A DNA stretch of 64,000 nucleotides, taken from positions 1-64,000 of the forward strand of contig NZ_QTTA01000024.1 of the NCBI RefSeq assembly GCF_003730275.1, read 5' to 3'. This DNA comes from Brevundimonas halotolerans. Its GTDB lineage: Bacteria > Pseudomonadota > Alphaproteobacteria > Caulobacterales > Caulobacteraceae. Every line of letters starts with the position of its first letter. The stretch's first letter is position 1. The position numbers were made by a program, and so were the translations under genes. Under the pieces are notes generated by a model, which was given only the letters and a program-made list of their open reading frames with translations, did not search any database and was not told the DNA's origin. Positions 17,705 through 29,159 of this stretch are shown here, in pieces.

Positions 17705-17731
17705 TTGCGGGGGGCAAGGCCCCGTGCTATC
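17705..17731 (+). promoter_or_regulatory. Possible housekeeping promoter for the atp operon
   Basis: TTGCGG (17705-17710) and GCTATC (17726-17731), 15 bases apart, resemble the Caulobacter housekeeping form TTGACG...GCTA. They lie in the 253-base gap between terC and atpH. The rest of that gap (17732-17868) would be leader; it has no recognised structure. Confidence 0.4.
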
Positions 17732-17868
17732 AGGCGCCCGGCTGAACCGGGACCTCTGTCGCAAGACAGGGACCCGTTGTGCTTTTTTCAAGCATTTCAA
17801 GCCTTTGATCGGGGTGATCCGTCACCGCCGGTTGCGACCCAAACGCTTTTGATCGCGGACTTTGACGA

Positions 17869-18426
17869 GTGGCTGACGATTTCAGGACTACGACTGTCGG
17901 CGCACGTTACGCGCAGGCCCTTTTCGACCTCGCCGATGAAGGCGGGGCGCTGGACGCCGTTCGCGCCGACCTCAAGTCGCTGCGCAAGGCCTGGGGCGAG
18001 AGCGCCGACCTGCGCCGGCTGGCCACCTCGCCGGTGATCAGCAATGAGGACCAGGCCCGGGGCCTGATCGCCATCGCCGACAAGGCCGGTTTTGACGGCC
18101 TGACCCGAAAATTCCTGGGCCTGCTGGCCCAGAACGGCCGGTCGGGCGACCTGACCGCCGTGATCGCCGGCTTCGACCGTTTGTATGCCATCCGCACCGG
18201 ACTGGTCTCGGCCGAGGTGGTTTCGGCCGCCCCGCTGGACGCGGCCCAGATGAATGCCATCAAGGCCTCGCTGCGCAAGGCGCTGGGCAAGGATCCCGAG
18301 CTGGAAGCCCGCGTCGATCCGGCCCTGCTGGGCGGCCTGAAAGTCAAGGTCGGCTCGCGCCTCTACGACGCTTCGCTGAAGACCAAGCTCGACCAGATGA
18401 AATTCGCCCTCAAACGGGCCGGATAG
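17869..18426 (+). CDS. atpH: F1F0 ATP synthase subunit delta
   Basis: 185 residues, starting with a GTG (V/M-A-D-D-F). Links the F1 head to the peripheral stalk. The N-terminal A-R-Y-A-Q-A-L-F-D-L-A and the C-terminal V-D-P-A-L-L-G-G-L-K-V-K-V-G-S-R-L-Y-D-A-S are family hallmarks. It is first of five genes (delta-alpha-gamma-beta-epsilon). The F0 genes are not in the window, as is normal for alphaproteobacteria. Confidence 0.95.
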   Translation: MADDFRTTTVGARYAQALFDLADEGGALDAVRADLKSLRKAWGESADLRRLATSPVISNEDQARGLIAIADKAGFDGLTRKFLGLLAQNGRSGDLTAVIAGFDRLYAIRTGLVSAEVVSAAPLDAAQMNAIKASLRKALGKDPELEARVDPALLGGLKVKVGSRLYDASLKTKLDQMKFALKRAG

Positions 18427-18462
18427 GCTGACAAGCCGCTTCCGCTCCGCCCCACAGACTGA

Positions 18463-20022
<1,560 letters not shown>

Positions 20023-20056
20023 TCGCCGCCACAGCTAGGAGCTAGAGGAACGCCGA

Positions 20057-22538
<2,482 letters not shown>

Positions 22539-22540
22539 TC

Positions 22541-22810
22541 ATGGCTGGCAAACTCTCCTTCTCTCTCGTCTCGCCGGAACGCGAGGTCTTTGCGGGCCTC
22601 GTGGATCAGGTGGACGCGCCCGGCGTCGAGGGTGACTTCGGCGTGCTGGCCGATCACGCGCCCTTCATGACGGCCCTGCGCGAAGGCGTGGTCACCGTCA
22701 TGGACGGCAGCAGCCGGCGCCAGTTCCAGGTCGAGGGCGGCTTTGCCGACGTGACCCCCGCCGGCCTGACCATCCTGGCCGAGCGCGCCGCGGAAGTCGC
22801 GGCGGGCTGA
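22541..22810 (+). CDS. atpC: F1F0 ATP synthase subunit epsilon
   Basis: 89 residues. The beta-sandwich domain is complete (S-P-E-R-E-V-F-A-G, G-D-F-G-V-L-A-D-H-A-P-F-M-T-A-L), but the C-terminal helical hairpin, which inhibits ATP hydrolysis in E. coli, is missing. The protein ends at A-E-R-A-A-E-V-A-A-G. Short forms like this are found in several alphaproteobacteria. Confidence 0.94.
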   Translation: MAGKLSFSLVSPEREVFAGLVDQVDAPGVEGDFGVLADHAPFMTALREGVVTVMDGSSRRQFQVEGGFADVTPAGLTILAERAAEVAAG

Positions 22811-22835
22811 TTTCGCAGACAATCTGATTGCAGGG

Positions 22836-22865
22836 CGGCGGCTTTCTTCGGGAGGCCGCCGTTTC
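22836..22865 (+). terminator. Probable terminator of the atp operon
   Basis: CGGCGGCTT (22836-22844) pairs with AGGCCGCCG (22853-22861), 8 of 9 pairs plus a G-T, followed by TTTCTG. It lies between atpC and the convergent rppH. Confidence 0.6.
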
Positions 22866-22869
22866 TGCG

Positions 22870-23349
22870 TCAGGACCGAGCGAACCGGCCAAACTCAGTA
22901 CAGACCTGATCATAGACGGCACGCTTGAACGGCACGATCAGGCCGGGCGCTTCGGACAGATCGGCCCAGCGCCAGGCGTCGAACTCCTGCTCGCCGTGGG
23001 CCTGCAGATCGACCTCGTCATCCGTGCCGGTGAAGCGGAAGGCGAACCACACCTGCTTCTGGCCGATATTGCCGCGCTTTTTCATGGCGCCGTTCAGCAC
23101 TTCGGGCGGGAAGTCATAGACGATCCAGCCCTCGGTCCGGCCCAGCAGGTCGACCGAGCGGAGACCGGTTTCCTCGAACAGTTCGCGGCGGGCGGCGACC
23201 TCGAGGTCTTCACCTTCGTCGACGCCGCCCTGGGGGAACTGCCAGTTCCACGGGTCCGGCGTGCCGATCCGGCGGCCCAGCCAGACGCGGCCCTCGGCAT
23301 TGAAGACCACGACGCCGACATTGGGGCGGTAGAGGGAGAGGTCGCGCAT
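22870..23349 (-). CDS. rppH: RNA pyrophosphohydrolase RppH (Nudix)
   Basis: 159 residues. Removes pyrophosphate from mRNA 5' ends to trigger decay; members also hydrolyse diadenosine polyphosphates. Nudix box G-G-V-D-E-G-E-D-L then R-E-L-F-E-E-T-G-L (about 41-63) and the RppH start Y-R-P-N-V-G-V-V-V-F are clear; Q-V-W-F-A-F-R-F matches the family. Last of the long minus-strand housekeeping run. Confidence 0.93.
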   Translation of the reverse strand: MRDLSLYRPNVGVVVFNAEGRVWLGRRIGTPDPWNWQFPQGGVDEGEDLEVAARRELFEETGLRSVDLLGRTEGWIVYDFPPEVLNGAMKKRGNIGQKQVWFAFRFTGTDDEVDLQAHGEQEFDAWRWADLSEAPGLIVPFKRAVYDQVCTEFGRFARS

Positions 23350-23361
23350 GGGGCCTGAGTG

Positions 23362-23486
23362 CTAGTGGGTGGTGAGTAGTGAGTGGTCAGTGGCGAGTGG
23401 CGAGTGGCGAGGGGCGGGACCGGCTGCGCGTTCGGATCGCGACAGAAACAGGTTCCTAATCACTACTCACTACTCACCATCATCAC
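23362..23486. repeat. GAGTGG-type low-complexity repeat with long-range hairpin
   Basis: Degenerate units of GTGAGTAGTGAGTGG and GAGTGGC fill 23366-23411; the arm GGTGAGTAGTGAGT (23371-23384) is exactly complementary to ACTCACTACTCACC (23465-23478). The intervening 80 bases are unremarkable. It occupies the whole gap between rppH and the deacetylase gene. This is not a CRISPR: no spacers of equal length. Confidence 0.7.
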
Positions 23487-24686
23487 CTAGCGCCCCGGGC
23501 GGCGGGTCATGGCACTGGCAGGGGCCAGTTGCAGGCCGCGCGCGTCCAGTCCGGTGGCCCAGCGGGCCACGGCCTCGACCGTCACCGGATAGCTGAAGCC
23601 GGTGCCCAGAGCGTCCCCGCGCTGTTTGGCCATGGCCTCGATGGCATTGAGCTGGCCCATGATGGCCACCGGGGTCTGGGTCTCGTCGATCACGCGGTCG
23701 GCGGTGGCGCGCGACCAGGCCCCGGGGCGACGGCGCGCCTGACCGTCATCGATGAAGGCCAGGCCATGGGTGCGCAGGGTGCCCAGCATGGCCCCGAAGG
23801 CCGCATCCGAGGTCATGAAGCGGTCGCCCAGATAGTTGGTCACCCCGAAATAGCCGGTTGCGCGGCCCAGCAGCCACGGCAGCTTGCCGCCGACATCCTC
23901 GACCCCGCCATCGGCCAGCAGGGTGTAGGGACCGGGGTCGTTGTCGGGATAGCCGGTCGGCTCCATCGGGATCTCGATCATCACCTCATGGCCGTGCGCG
24001 CGGGCCAGATCGATCCACGCCTGCAGGTCGTCGGCATAGGGCACGAAGCTGAGGGTGATTTCCGGGGGCAGGCGTTCGATGGCGGCGCGCGTCGTGGTGG
24101 CATTCAGGCCCAGACCGCCGACGATCAGGGCGACGCGCGGCTTACCGTTCGGACGGAACGGGCGGGCATAGGCCTCGGCCGGGGTGCGGCCGTCGGTGGC
24201 GATGATCGGCAGGGGGCCCGCCGGACCCGGGCGGCTCAGGCCCTCGATGGGGGCGCGCGGCAGCGGTGTGGTGGCGGCGATGCGCGGGGCGGTGATCCCC
24301 TCGCCCGAGCCCGAGACACTGGCCCCGTCGGGCAGGGTGATGACGGCCTCGGTGCCCAGGGCCTCCGGGTCGGCACCGAGGGTCAGCCAGGCATCCTCGA
24401 CCCCCATGGAGAAGGCCTCCATGCCGGTCGGGGCCCGCTCGGCCACAACCTCGCGCTTCAGGTCGACGCGAGCCGAAGGCAGGCCGGCGCGAGGATCGCC
24501 CAGCACGGCGATGAACAGGCCGGCGCTGAGCAGCACCAGCAGGCCGGCCGAGGCCACCGCCACCGGCGGCTTGCGGAAAAAGGTCACGATCTGTTTGCGG
24601 GCCGCGCCCAGATCGACGCGGCGCGGCGGAGACCCGGCCTTGGCGGCGAGACGCGACTGGCGTTTGGCGAAACTGGACTCGGACAT
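23487..24686 (-). CDS. Divergent polysaccharide deacetylase family protein (YibQ-like)
   Basis: 399 residues. A cytoplasmic N-terminus, one membrane anchor (about 43-62), a Pro/Ala linker and a periplasmic NodB-fold domain of the DUF610/YibQ type: A-L-I-V-G-G-L-G-L-N, I-T-L-S-F-V-P-Y, H-G-H-E-V-M-I-E-I-P-M-E-P, and L-A-F-I-D-D-G. In canonical members the second Gly run holds Asp-Asp; here V-G-G-L-G replaces the usual D-D-x-G. Often sits beside ctpA and envC, as here, suggesting a cell-wall role. Confidence 0.75.
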   Translation of the reverse strand: MSESSFAKRQSRLAAKAGSPPRRVDLGAARKQIVTFFRKPPVAVASAGLLVLLSAGLFIAVLGDPRAGLPSARVDLKREVVAERAPTGMEAFSMGVEDAWLTLGADPEALGTEAVITLPDGASVSGSGEGITAPRIAATTPLPRAPIEGLSRPGPAGPLPIIATDGRTPAEAYARPFRPNGKPRVALIVGGLGLNATTTRAAIERLPPEITLSFVPYADDLQAWIDLARAHGHEVMIEIPMEPTGYPDNDPGPYTLLADGGVEDVGGKLPWLLGRATGYFGVTNYLGDRFMTSDAAFGAMLGTLRTHGLAFIDDGQARRRPGAWSRATADRVIDETQTPVAIMGQLNAIEAMAKQRGDALGTGFSYPVTVEAVARWATGLDARGLQLAPASAMTRRPGR

Positions 24687-24760
24687 GCGGACCCGGACGG
24701 CGTCACGGCCCGGCCGCCCATGCGGTTCAGGCCATTTGGACGCAGAATGCCCGCCGCCGG

Positions 24761-24775
24761 TTAAGAAACCCTAAC
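24761..24775 (-). promoter_or_regulatory. Candidate CtrA-binding box ahead of the deacetylase gene
   Basis: TTAA (24761-24764), seven bases, TAAC (24772-24775). The CtrA consensus is TTAA-N7-TTAA(C), so this is one base short. It lies about 75-90 bases upstream of the gene start at 24686. Weak, motif-only call; cell-cycle regulation is plausible for a division-related gene. Confidence 0.3.
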
Positions 24776-24812
24776 GCCGCATTCACCATGACACCCGGGT
24801 GCGGGGTGGGCC

Positions 24813-26180
24813 TTACTCCGGATCGGTCGCGGCCGCGAACTCGGTGGGTTCGGTGCCCGGCGGGGTGACGATGATCCCTTTGGGCGCGGCGGCCAGCTGG
24901 TCAAGGCGGCCCCCGGCGCGCAGCACGTCATAGGCGCGCTCCAGCTGATAGTCCTTGTCCTCGGGATAGTCCTCGCCCGGGGCCTCGAACGGCACGTGGG
25001 GGCCCTTGCGTTCAGCCCCGATCGAGGCGTCCAGCGCGGTGGAATAGGCGGCTTCGGAATAGATGAAGTTCGACCGCGCGACGATGCCGGCTTCGGCGAA
25101 GGAGCGCGAGACCTCGAGGTCCGGCTCGATGCCGATCTTCTGAATCGAGGCCCCGGACGGCGTGTAATAGCGCGCCGTGGTGATCGACAGGGCCCCGTCC
25201 TCGCCGCCGCGCAGCGGGATGACGGTCTGGACCGAGCCCTTGCCGAAGCTGGTCAGGCCGACGACGGTCGCCCGCTCGTGATCCTGCAGCGCGCCGGCGA
25301 CGATTTCCGAGGCCGAAGCGGAGCCGTAGTTGACCAGCACCACGATCGGCAGACCGTTGGCCAGATCGCCGGGCCGGGCCGAATAGCGCTCGATCTGATC
25401 AGGCTTGCGGCCGCGCTGGCTGACGATCTCGCCGCGCTCGAGGAAGGCGTCGGACACGGCAATGGCGGCCGACAGCAGGCCGCCGCCATTGTTGCGGAGA
25501 TCGACGACATAGCCCTTGATGCCCGGGTTCTCGGACTGCAGCCGGGCCATGACCTCGTTCAGTTCGCGGCCGGTGTTCTCGTTGAAGGTCGAGATGCGGA
25601 CATAGCCGAAGTCGCCTTCGATCCGGCCGGTGACCGACTCGATCTTGATGATCTCGCGCGTCAGGGTGACTTCCAGCGGGTCGGAGCCATCGCGCAGGAA
25701 GGTGACTCGAACCTCGGTGCCGGCCGCGCCGCGCAGCTTTTCGGAGACCTCCGAGACCGACAGGCCCGCAGCCGTCGAACCCTCGATGGCCGAGATGACG
25801 TCGCCGGCCTGGACCCCGGCGCGGGCGGCGGGACCCCCGTCCATCGGCGAAATCACTTTTACAAAGCCGCCTTCGGCCGAAATGGTCAGGCCGACGCCCG
25901 AATATTGTCCCTCGGTGCGTTCGCGCAGCTCGCCGAAGCCGGCCGGGGCCAGGTAGCTGGAGTGCGGGTCGAGCGCGGTCATCATGCCGCTGAGTGACGC
26001 CTCGATCAGCTTGCGATCATCGACGGGGACCACATAGGCCTGCTTCACCACGGCGAGCACATCGCCGAACAGCTCCAGCATGCGGAAGGTCTCGTTGTTG
26101 CGGACGTTCTGCTGGGCCATGGCCGCAGCCCCCGCCCCGAGCGCCAGGGCCGCACATCCGACAAGCAACAGTCTACGCAT
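24813..26180 (-). CDS. ctpA: Carboxy-terminal processing protease, S41 family (CtpA)
   Basis: 455 residues. Signal peptide MRRLLLVGCAALALGAGAAA. Then an N-terminal helical part, a PDZ domain (about 95-165: V-G-L-T-I, A-A-R-A-G-V-Q-A-G-D-V-I) and the tail-specific protease core with the Ser in Y-G-S-A-S-A-S-E-I-V and the Lys in S-F-G-K-G-S-V-Q-T, the Ser/Lys dyad. The start at 26180 is taken rather than 26252. Upstream to envC is a 153-base gap with no structure seen. Confidence 0.92.
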   Translation of the reverse strand: MRRLLLVGCAALALGAGAAAMAQQNVRNNETFRMLELFGDVLAVVKQAYVVPVDDRKLIEASLSGMMTALDPHSSYLAPAGFGELRERTEGQYSGVGLTISAEGGFVKVISPMDGGPAARAGVQAGDVISAIEGSTAAGLSVSEVSEKLRGAAGTEVRVTFLRDGSDPLEVTLTREIIKIESVTGRIEGDFGYVRISTFNENTGRELNEVMARLQSENPGIKGYVVDLRNNGGGLLSAAIAVSDAFLERGEIVSQRGRKPDQIERYSARPGDLANGLPIVVLVNYGSASASEIVAGALQDHERATVVGLTSFGKGSVQTVIPLRGGEDGALSITTARYYTPSGASIQKIGIEPDLEVSRSFAEAGIVARSNFIYSEAAYSTALDASIGAERKGPHVPFEAPGEDYPEDKDYQLERAYDVLRAGGRLDQLAAAPKGIIVTPPGTEPTEFAAATDPE

Positions 26181-26333
26181 AGGTTTGTCTTTCCTTGTGG
26201 CCGGACCCGGCCCTTGAGCGGGCAGGCCCGCATCGGTCATCCGTCCTATCAAATAGTAGAAGGCAGGACCAAATCGAGGCGAAACCCCCGCTACGGTACA
26301 AATTCTGTGTCAGCTTCACGTGACCGGCGGCGT

Positions 26334-27413
26334 TCAGTCCAGCCAGGGCGAGGGATCGACGGCCAGTTCCTCGCGTCTCAACTCCAGAACGACCGGCAGG
26401 CTGTCGTGCCCCGCACCCAGCCGCTGGCCGGTCTGGACCCGGTCGCCGGTGCCGATATCGAGCGCGGTCAGACCCGACAGCACAACCCGCCAGCCGGGTC
26501 CGGCATCCAGAATGACCACCTGGCCCCAGCCGTCCAGCGGCCCTGCATGGATGACCTCGGCCTCCAGCGGCGCGACCACCGCCTGGCCCGGGGCGCGCCA
26601 TTGCCAGCCGGTCGATCCCTTGCCGAAGCGGGCCGAAGGCGGGCCCTCGACCGGGGCCAGAAGGGTGTCGCGTCCATTGGGGAGCCTGAGAGCGGGCGTC
26701 TGGCTGACCGGGACGTCCGGCACCGGGGCCCCAGCGGCGCGCAGGCGCGCTTCCAAGGCCTCGACCTCACGGCGGGCCCGCTGTGCCTCGGCCCGCAGGG
26801 TGGCGCGACGGGCGCGGTCCGAGACCAGCCGCGACTGCAGGGTCGCCTGCCGGTCGCCGGTCTGGCTCTCGCTGACGAACAGGCGTTCGCTTTGCAGGGC
26901 AATGGCGCGGCGCTCGGCGACGACGGCGGCGCGGCGGCGGTCGGCCCGTTCGACCTGATCGGTCAGGGGCTCGACGAGGGCCCGCATCAGCACGGCCGCG
27001 CGGACCGTATCGACCGCCTCCTGCGTCGGAACGACCAGCGGCGGCGGCGGATGCCGGGTCAGGGTCTGCAGGGCGCCCAACACCCGCGTGAGCGGCCCCT
27101 TGGCCAGGGCCAGCTCTTCCAGCGCGCGAGCTTCCAGACGGCCGGCGGCATCCAGCTGCCGGCGTTGCAGCAGAACGGTTTCGTCACCGGCGGCGGGCTG
27201 GCGTTCCAGACTGGCCTCAGTGTCGGCGATCCGGCGATCCAGCGCCGCCACATCCGCCTCGAGTCGACGGGCACGGATCACGGCGTCACGATACTGAGCC
27301 TGGGTCTGCGCGACCGCTTCAGGGTCGGGGCGCGGGGTTGACTGGCCAGACACCGGTCCGACCATGCCGAGCATCAGGGCCACCATCAGCAGGGTCCGCC
27401 GCATCCGCCTCAA
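26334..27413 (-). CDS. envC: EnvC-like murein hydrolase activator, degenerate LytM domain
   Basis: 359 residues: signal peptide (about 1-24), long coiled coil (about 35-230), LytM/M23 domain (about 255-359). The zinc ligands are gone: the usual H-x-x-x-D is R-A-P-G-Q, and the H-L-H motif is V-L-E-L-R, while the fold-shaping G-D-R-V-x-x-G-Q-R-L-G and V-D-P-S-P-W-L remain. So this should be a non-catalytic activator of cell-division amidases, as E. coli EnvC is. It overlaps rlmH by 4 bases. Confidence 0.88.
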   Translation of the reverse strand: MRRMRRTLLMVALMLGMVGPVSGQSTPRPDPEAVAQTQAQYRDAVIRARRLEADVAALDRRIADTEASLERQPAAGDETVLLQRRQLDAAGRLEARALEELALAKGPLTRVLGALQTLTRHPPPPLVVPTQEAVDTVRAAVLMRALVEPLTDQVERADRRRAAVVAERRAIALQSERLFVSESQTGDRQATLQSRLVSDRARRATLRAEAQRARREVEALEARLRAAGAPVPDVPVSQTPALRLPNGRDTLLAPVEGPPSARFGKGSTGWQWRAPGQAVVAPLEAEVIHAGPLDGWGQVVILDAGPGWRVVLSGLTALDIGTGDRVQTGQRLGAGHDSLPVVLELRREELAVDPSPWLD

Positions 27414-27874
27414 TCTCGATGATAGGGCGTGCCCGCCAGCAGGGTGGTGGCGCGATAGATCTGCTCGGCCAGCATGGCGCGGGCGAGGGCGTGGGGCCAG
27501 GTCTGGGGACCGAAGGCCAGGGTAAGCGAGGCGGCGTCGCGCACCACCTCATCCAGCCCGTCCGCGCCGCCGATGACAAAGGCCAGATGGCGTTCGCCCC
27601 CGTCCCGGATGTCGCGGATCAGATCGGCAAAGGCGCGCGAGGAAAAGGTCTTGCCGCGCTCGTCGCAGGCGATCAGACGCGCGCCTGTGGTGGCCGCCAG
27701 CAAGGCGACGCCCTCGGGGCCGGGACCGGGCTTCTTGGTCTCGACGTCAATCAGCTCGCAAGGGCCCAGTCCGATGCCGCGACCGGTGCGGCCGGCACGC
27801 AGGGCATAGTCGCTGGCGAGGTCCGCCTCGGGACCCCGTCCGGCCCTGCCGATGGCAACGATCGACAGCTTCAC
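27410..27874 (-). CDS. rlmH: 23S rRNA (pseudouridine-1915-N3)-methyltransferase RlmH
   Basis: 154 residues, SPOUT fold. Methylates pseudouridine 1915 of helix 69 on assembled 70S ribosomes. F-V-I-G-G-A-D-G is the SAM loop and the C-terminus E-Q-I-Y-R-A-T-T-L-L-A-G-T-P-Y-H-R is diagnostic. It lies between rsfS and envC, the classic neighbourhood. Confidence 0.95.
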   Translation of the reverse strand: MKLSIVAIGRAGRGPEADLASDYALRAGRTGRGIGLGPCELIDVETKKPGPGPEGVALLAATTGARLIACDERGKTFSSRAFADLIRDIRDGGERHLAFVIGGADGLDEVVRDAASLTLAFGPQTWPHALARAMLAEQIYRATTLLAGTPYHRD

Positions 27875-27899
27875 GACGCAGATCCCCCGTCAGACAAGC

Positions 27900-28346
27900 C
27901 TAGTTGCGGGCCGTCCGGTGCGCCGCGTCCACGGCCCAGATCTTCTCGATGTTGTAGAAGGTCCGCACCTCGGGCCGGAACAGGTGGACGATCACGTCCC
28001 CGGCGTCGATCAGCACCCAGTCGCAATGTGGCAGGCCCTCGACCTTGGCCTTGCCGAAGCCGTGTTCCTTGAGGGTGCGCAGCAGGTGGTCGGCCAGCGC
28101 GCTGACATGGCGGTGCGAGCGACCGGACGCCACAATCATGGTGTCGGACATCGGGCTTTTGCCCTTGAGGTCGATCAGGACGATGTCCTGCGCCTTGTCC
28201 TCATCCAGCTTGGCCAGGAGGGCGGTTTCGAGAGAAGCGCTTCCGGTCGGAAGCTCGGCGGATCGGGCGTCAGCACTGTCCGGGCCGTCGGAATCGACGT
28301 GGGAGGTGTCGTCAGCATGCGCATCGTGCGCGGGCGAGGGGGTCAG
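27900..28346 (-). CDS. rsfS: Ribosomal silencing factor RsfS, non-canonical start
   Basis: 148 residues if read from a CTG at 28346-28344. Binds ribosomal protein L14 and blocks 30S-50S joining in nutrient limitation. The conserved domain begins near L-D-E-D-K-A-Q-D-I-V-L-I-D-L and continues G-R-S-H-R-H-V, C-D-W-V-L-I-D-A-G-D-V-I-V-H-L-F-R-P-E. The only in-frame ATG/GTG/TTG between the upstream stop (TGA at 28373-28371) and this domain is at 28151, which would cut off about 18 core residues. A GGAG lies 7 bases ahead of the CTG, so CTG is preferred; ATT at 28352 is a second choice. Confidence 0.85.
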   Translation of the reverse strand: MTPSPAHDAHADDTSHVDSDGPDSADARSAELPTGSASLETALLAKLDEDKAQDIVLIDLKGKSPMSDTMIVASGRSHRHVSALADHLLRTLKEHGFGKAKVEGLPHCDWVLIDAGDVIVHLFRPEVRTFYNIEKIWAVDAAHRTARN

Positions 28347-28404
28347 CGGAATACTCCAGTCGACAAAAGGTCAGGCAGCAGCCTAGCACATCCCCGCCCG
28401 GCGG

Positions 28405-29109
28405 TCACTGTCGCGCCGAGGCGGCCTCGGCGCGCAGGGCCGTCGAGGAGGTCCGGTTCAGCGGCGCCGTCAGATAGACCCAGGCCGGGGCCTGCCGATC
28501 CGCCAGTGTATGGGCCTCATGCGCGTGAATCCGGTAGCGGCGATAGCGTAGGGCGGCGGGCGCCGCGCGGCTTTCCAGCAGGCTGCCCGGGCGGGCCACG
28601 ACCGCCATCGGCATCAGCGACAACAGGTCCGTCCAGCCGCGCCAGCGATGAAAGCCGGCCAGATTGTCCGACCCCATCAGCCAGACGAATTTCACGCCCG
28701 GATAGCGGGCGGTCAGGGCCCTCAACGTGTCGATCGTCCGGCGCGTACCGACGCGGGACTCAAAATCGGAGATGACCATGTGGCGCGATCCGTCGGCGCG
28801 GTCGGCCCATTCCCGGGCCGAGGCCATGCGGTCGGCAAGGGGCGCGGTTTCGGCATCGGACTTCAGCGGGTTCTGGGGCGAAACCAGCCAGACGACCCGG
28901 TCCAGACCCAGACGACGCAGGGCCGTTTCGGCCACATGGGCGTGGCCGTCATGGGCCGGATTGAAGGAGCCACCGAACAGGCCGACCCGCATGCCGGGAT
29001 ACAGCAGCAGCCCGTCATTCAGGCCGCCGGGGCGGGGCCCGGCGGTCCGGGGGGCAGGGCCGGCATGGAAGAAGCGCAAGGACGGGGTCTCGGCAGGGCT
29101 TATGCTCAC
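28405..29109 (-). CDS. nadD: Nicotinate-nucleotide adenylyltransferase
   Basis: 234 residues from a GTG at 29109. Joins nicotinate mononucleotide to ATP in NAD synthesis. G-L-F-G-G-S-F-N-P-A-H-D-G-H and the C-terminal S-S-T-A-L-R are the nucleotidyltransferase HxGH and ISSTxxR motifs. A shorter start is the ATG at 28992 (M-R-V-G-L-F-G-G), which would drop a 39-residue, Pro/Gly-rich leader; the true start is uncertain. Confidence 0.9.
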   Translation of the reverse strand: MSISPAETPSLRFFHAGPAPRTAGPRPGGLNDGLLLYPGMRVGLFGGSFNPAHDGHAHVAETALRRLGLDRVVWLVSPQNPLKSDAETAPLADRMASAREWADRADGSRHMVISDFESRVGTRRTIDTLRALTARYPGVKFVWLMGSDNLAGFHRWRGWTDLLSLMPMAVVARPGSLLESRAAPAALRYRRYRIHAHEAHTLADRQAPAWVYLTAPLNRTSSTALRAEAASARQ

Positions 29110-29159
29110 GCGTGCCCTAACACCCCCGCCCCCGCTTGTCTCGATTTATCGCCGAAGCT

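Noticed and set aside
23362-23486. Possible CRISPR-like repeat
   Set aside because: Units are short and degenerate with no uniform spacers, and no cas gene is present.
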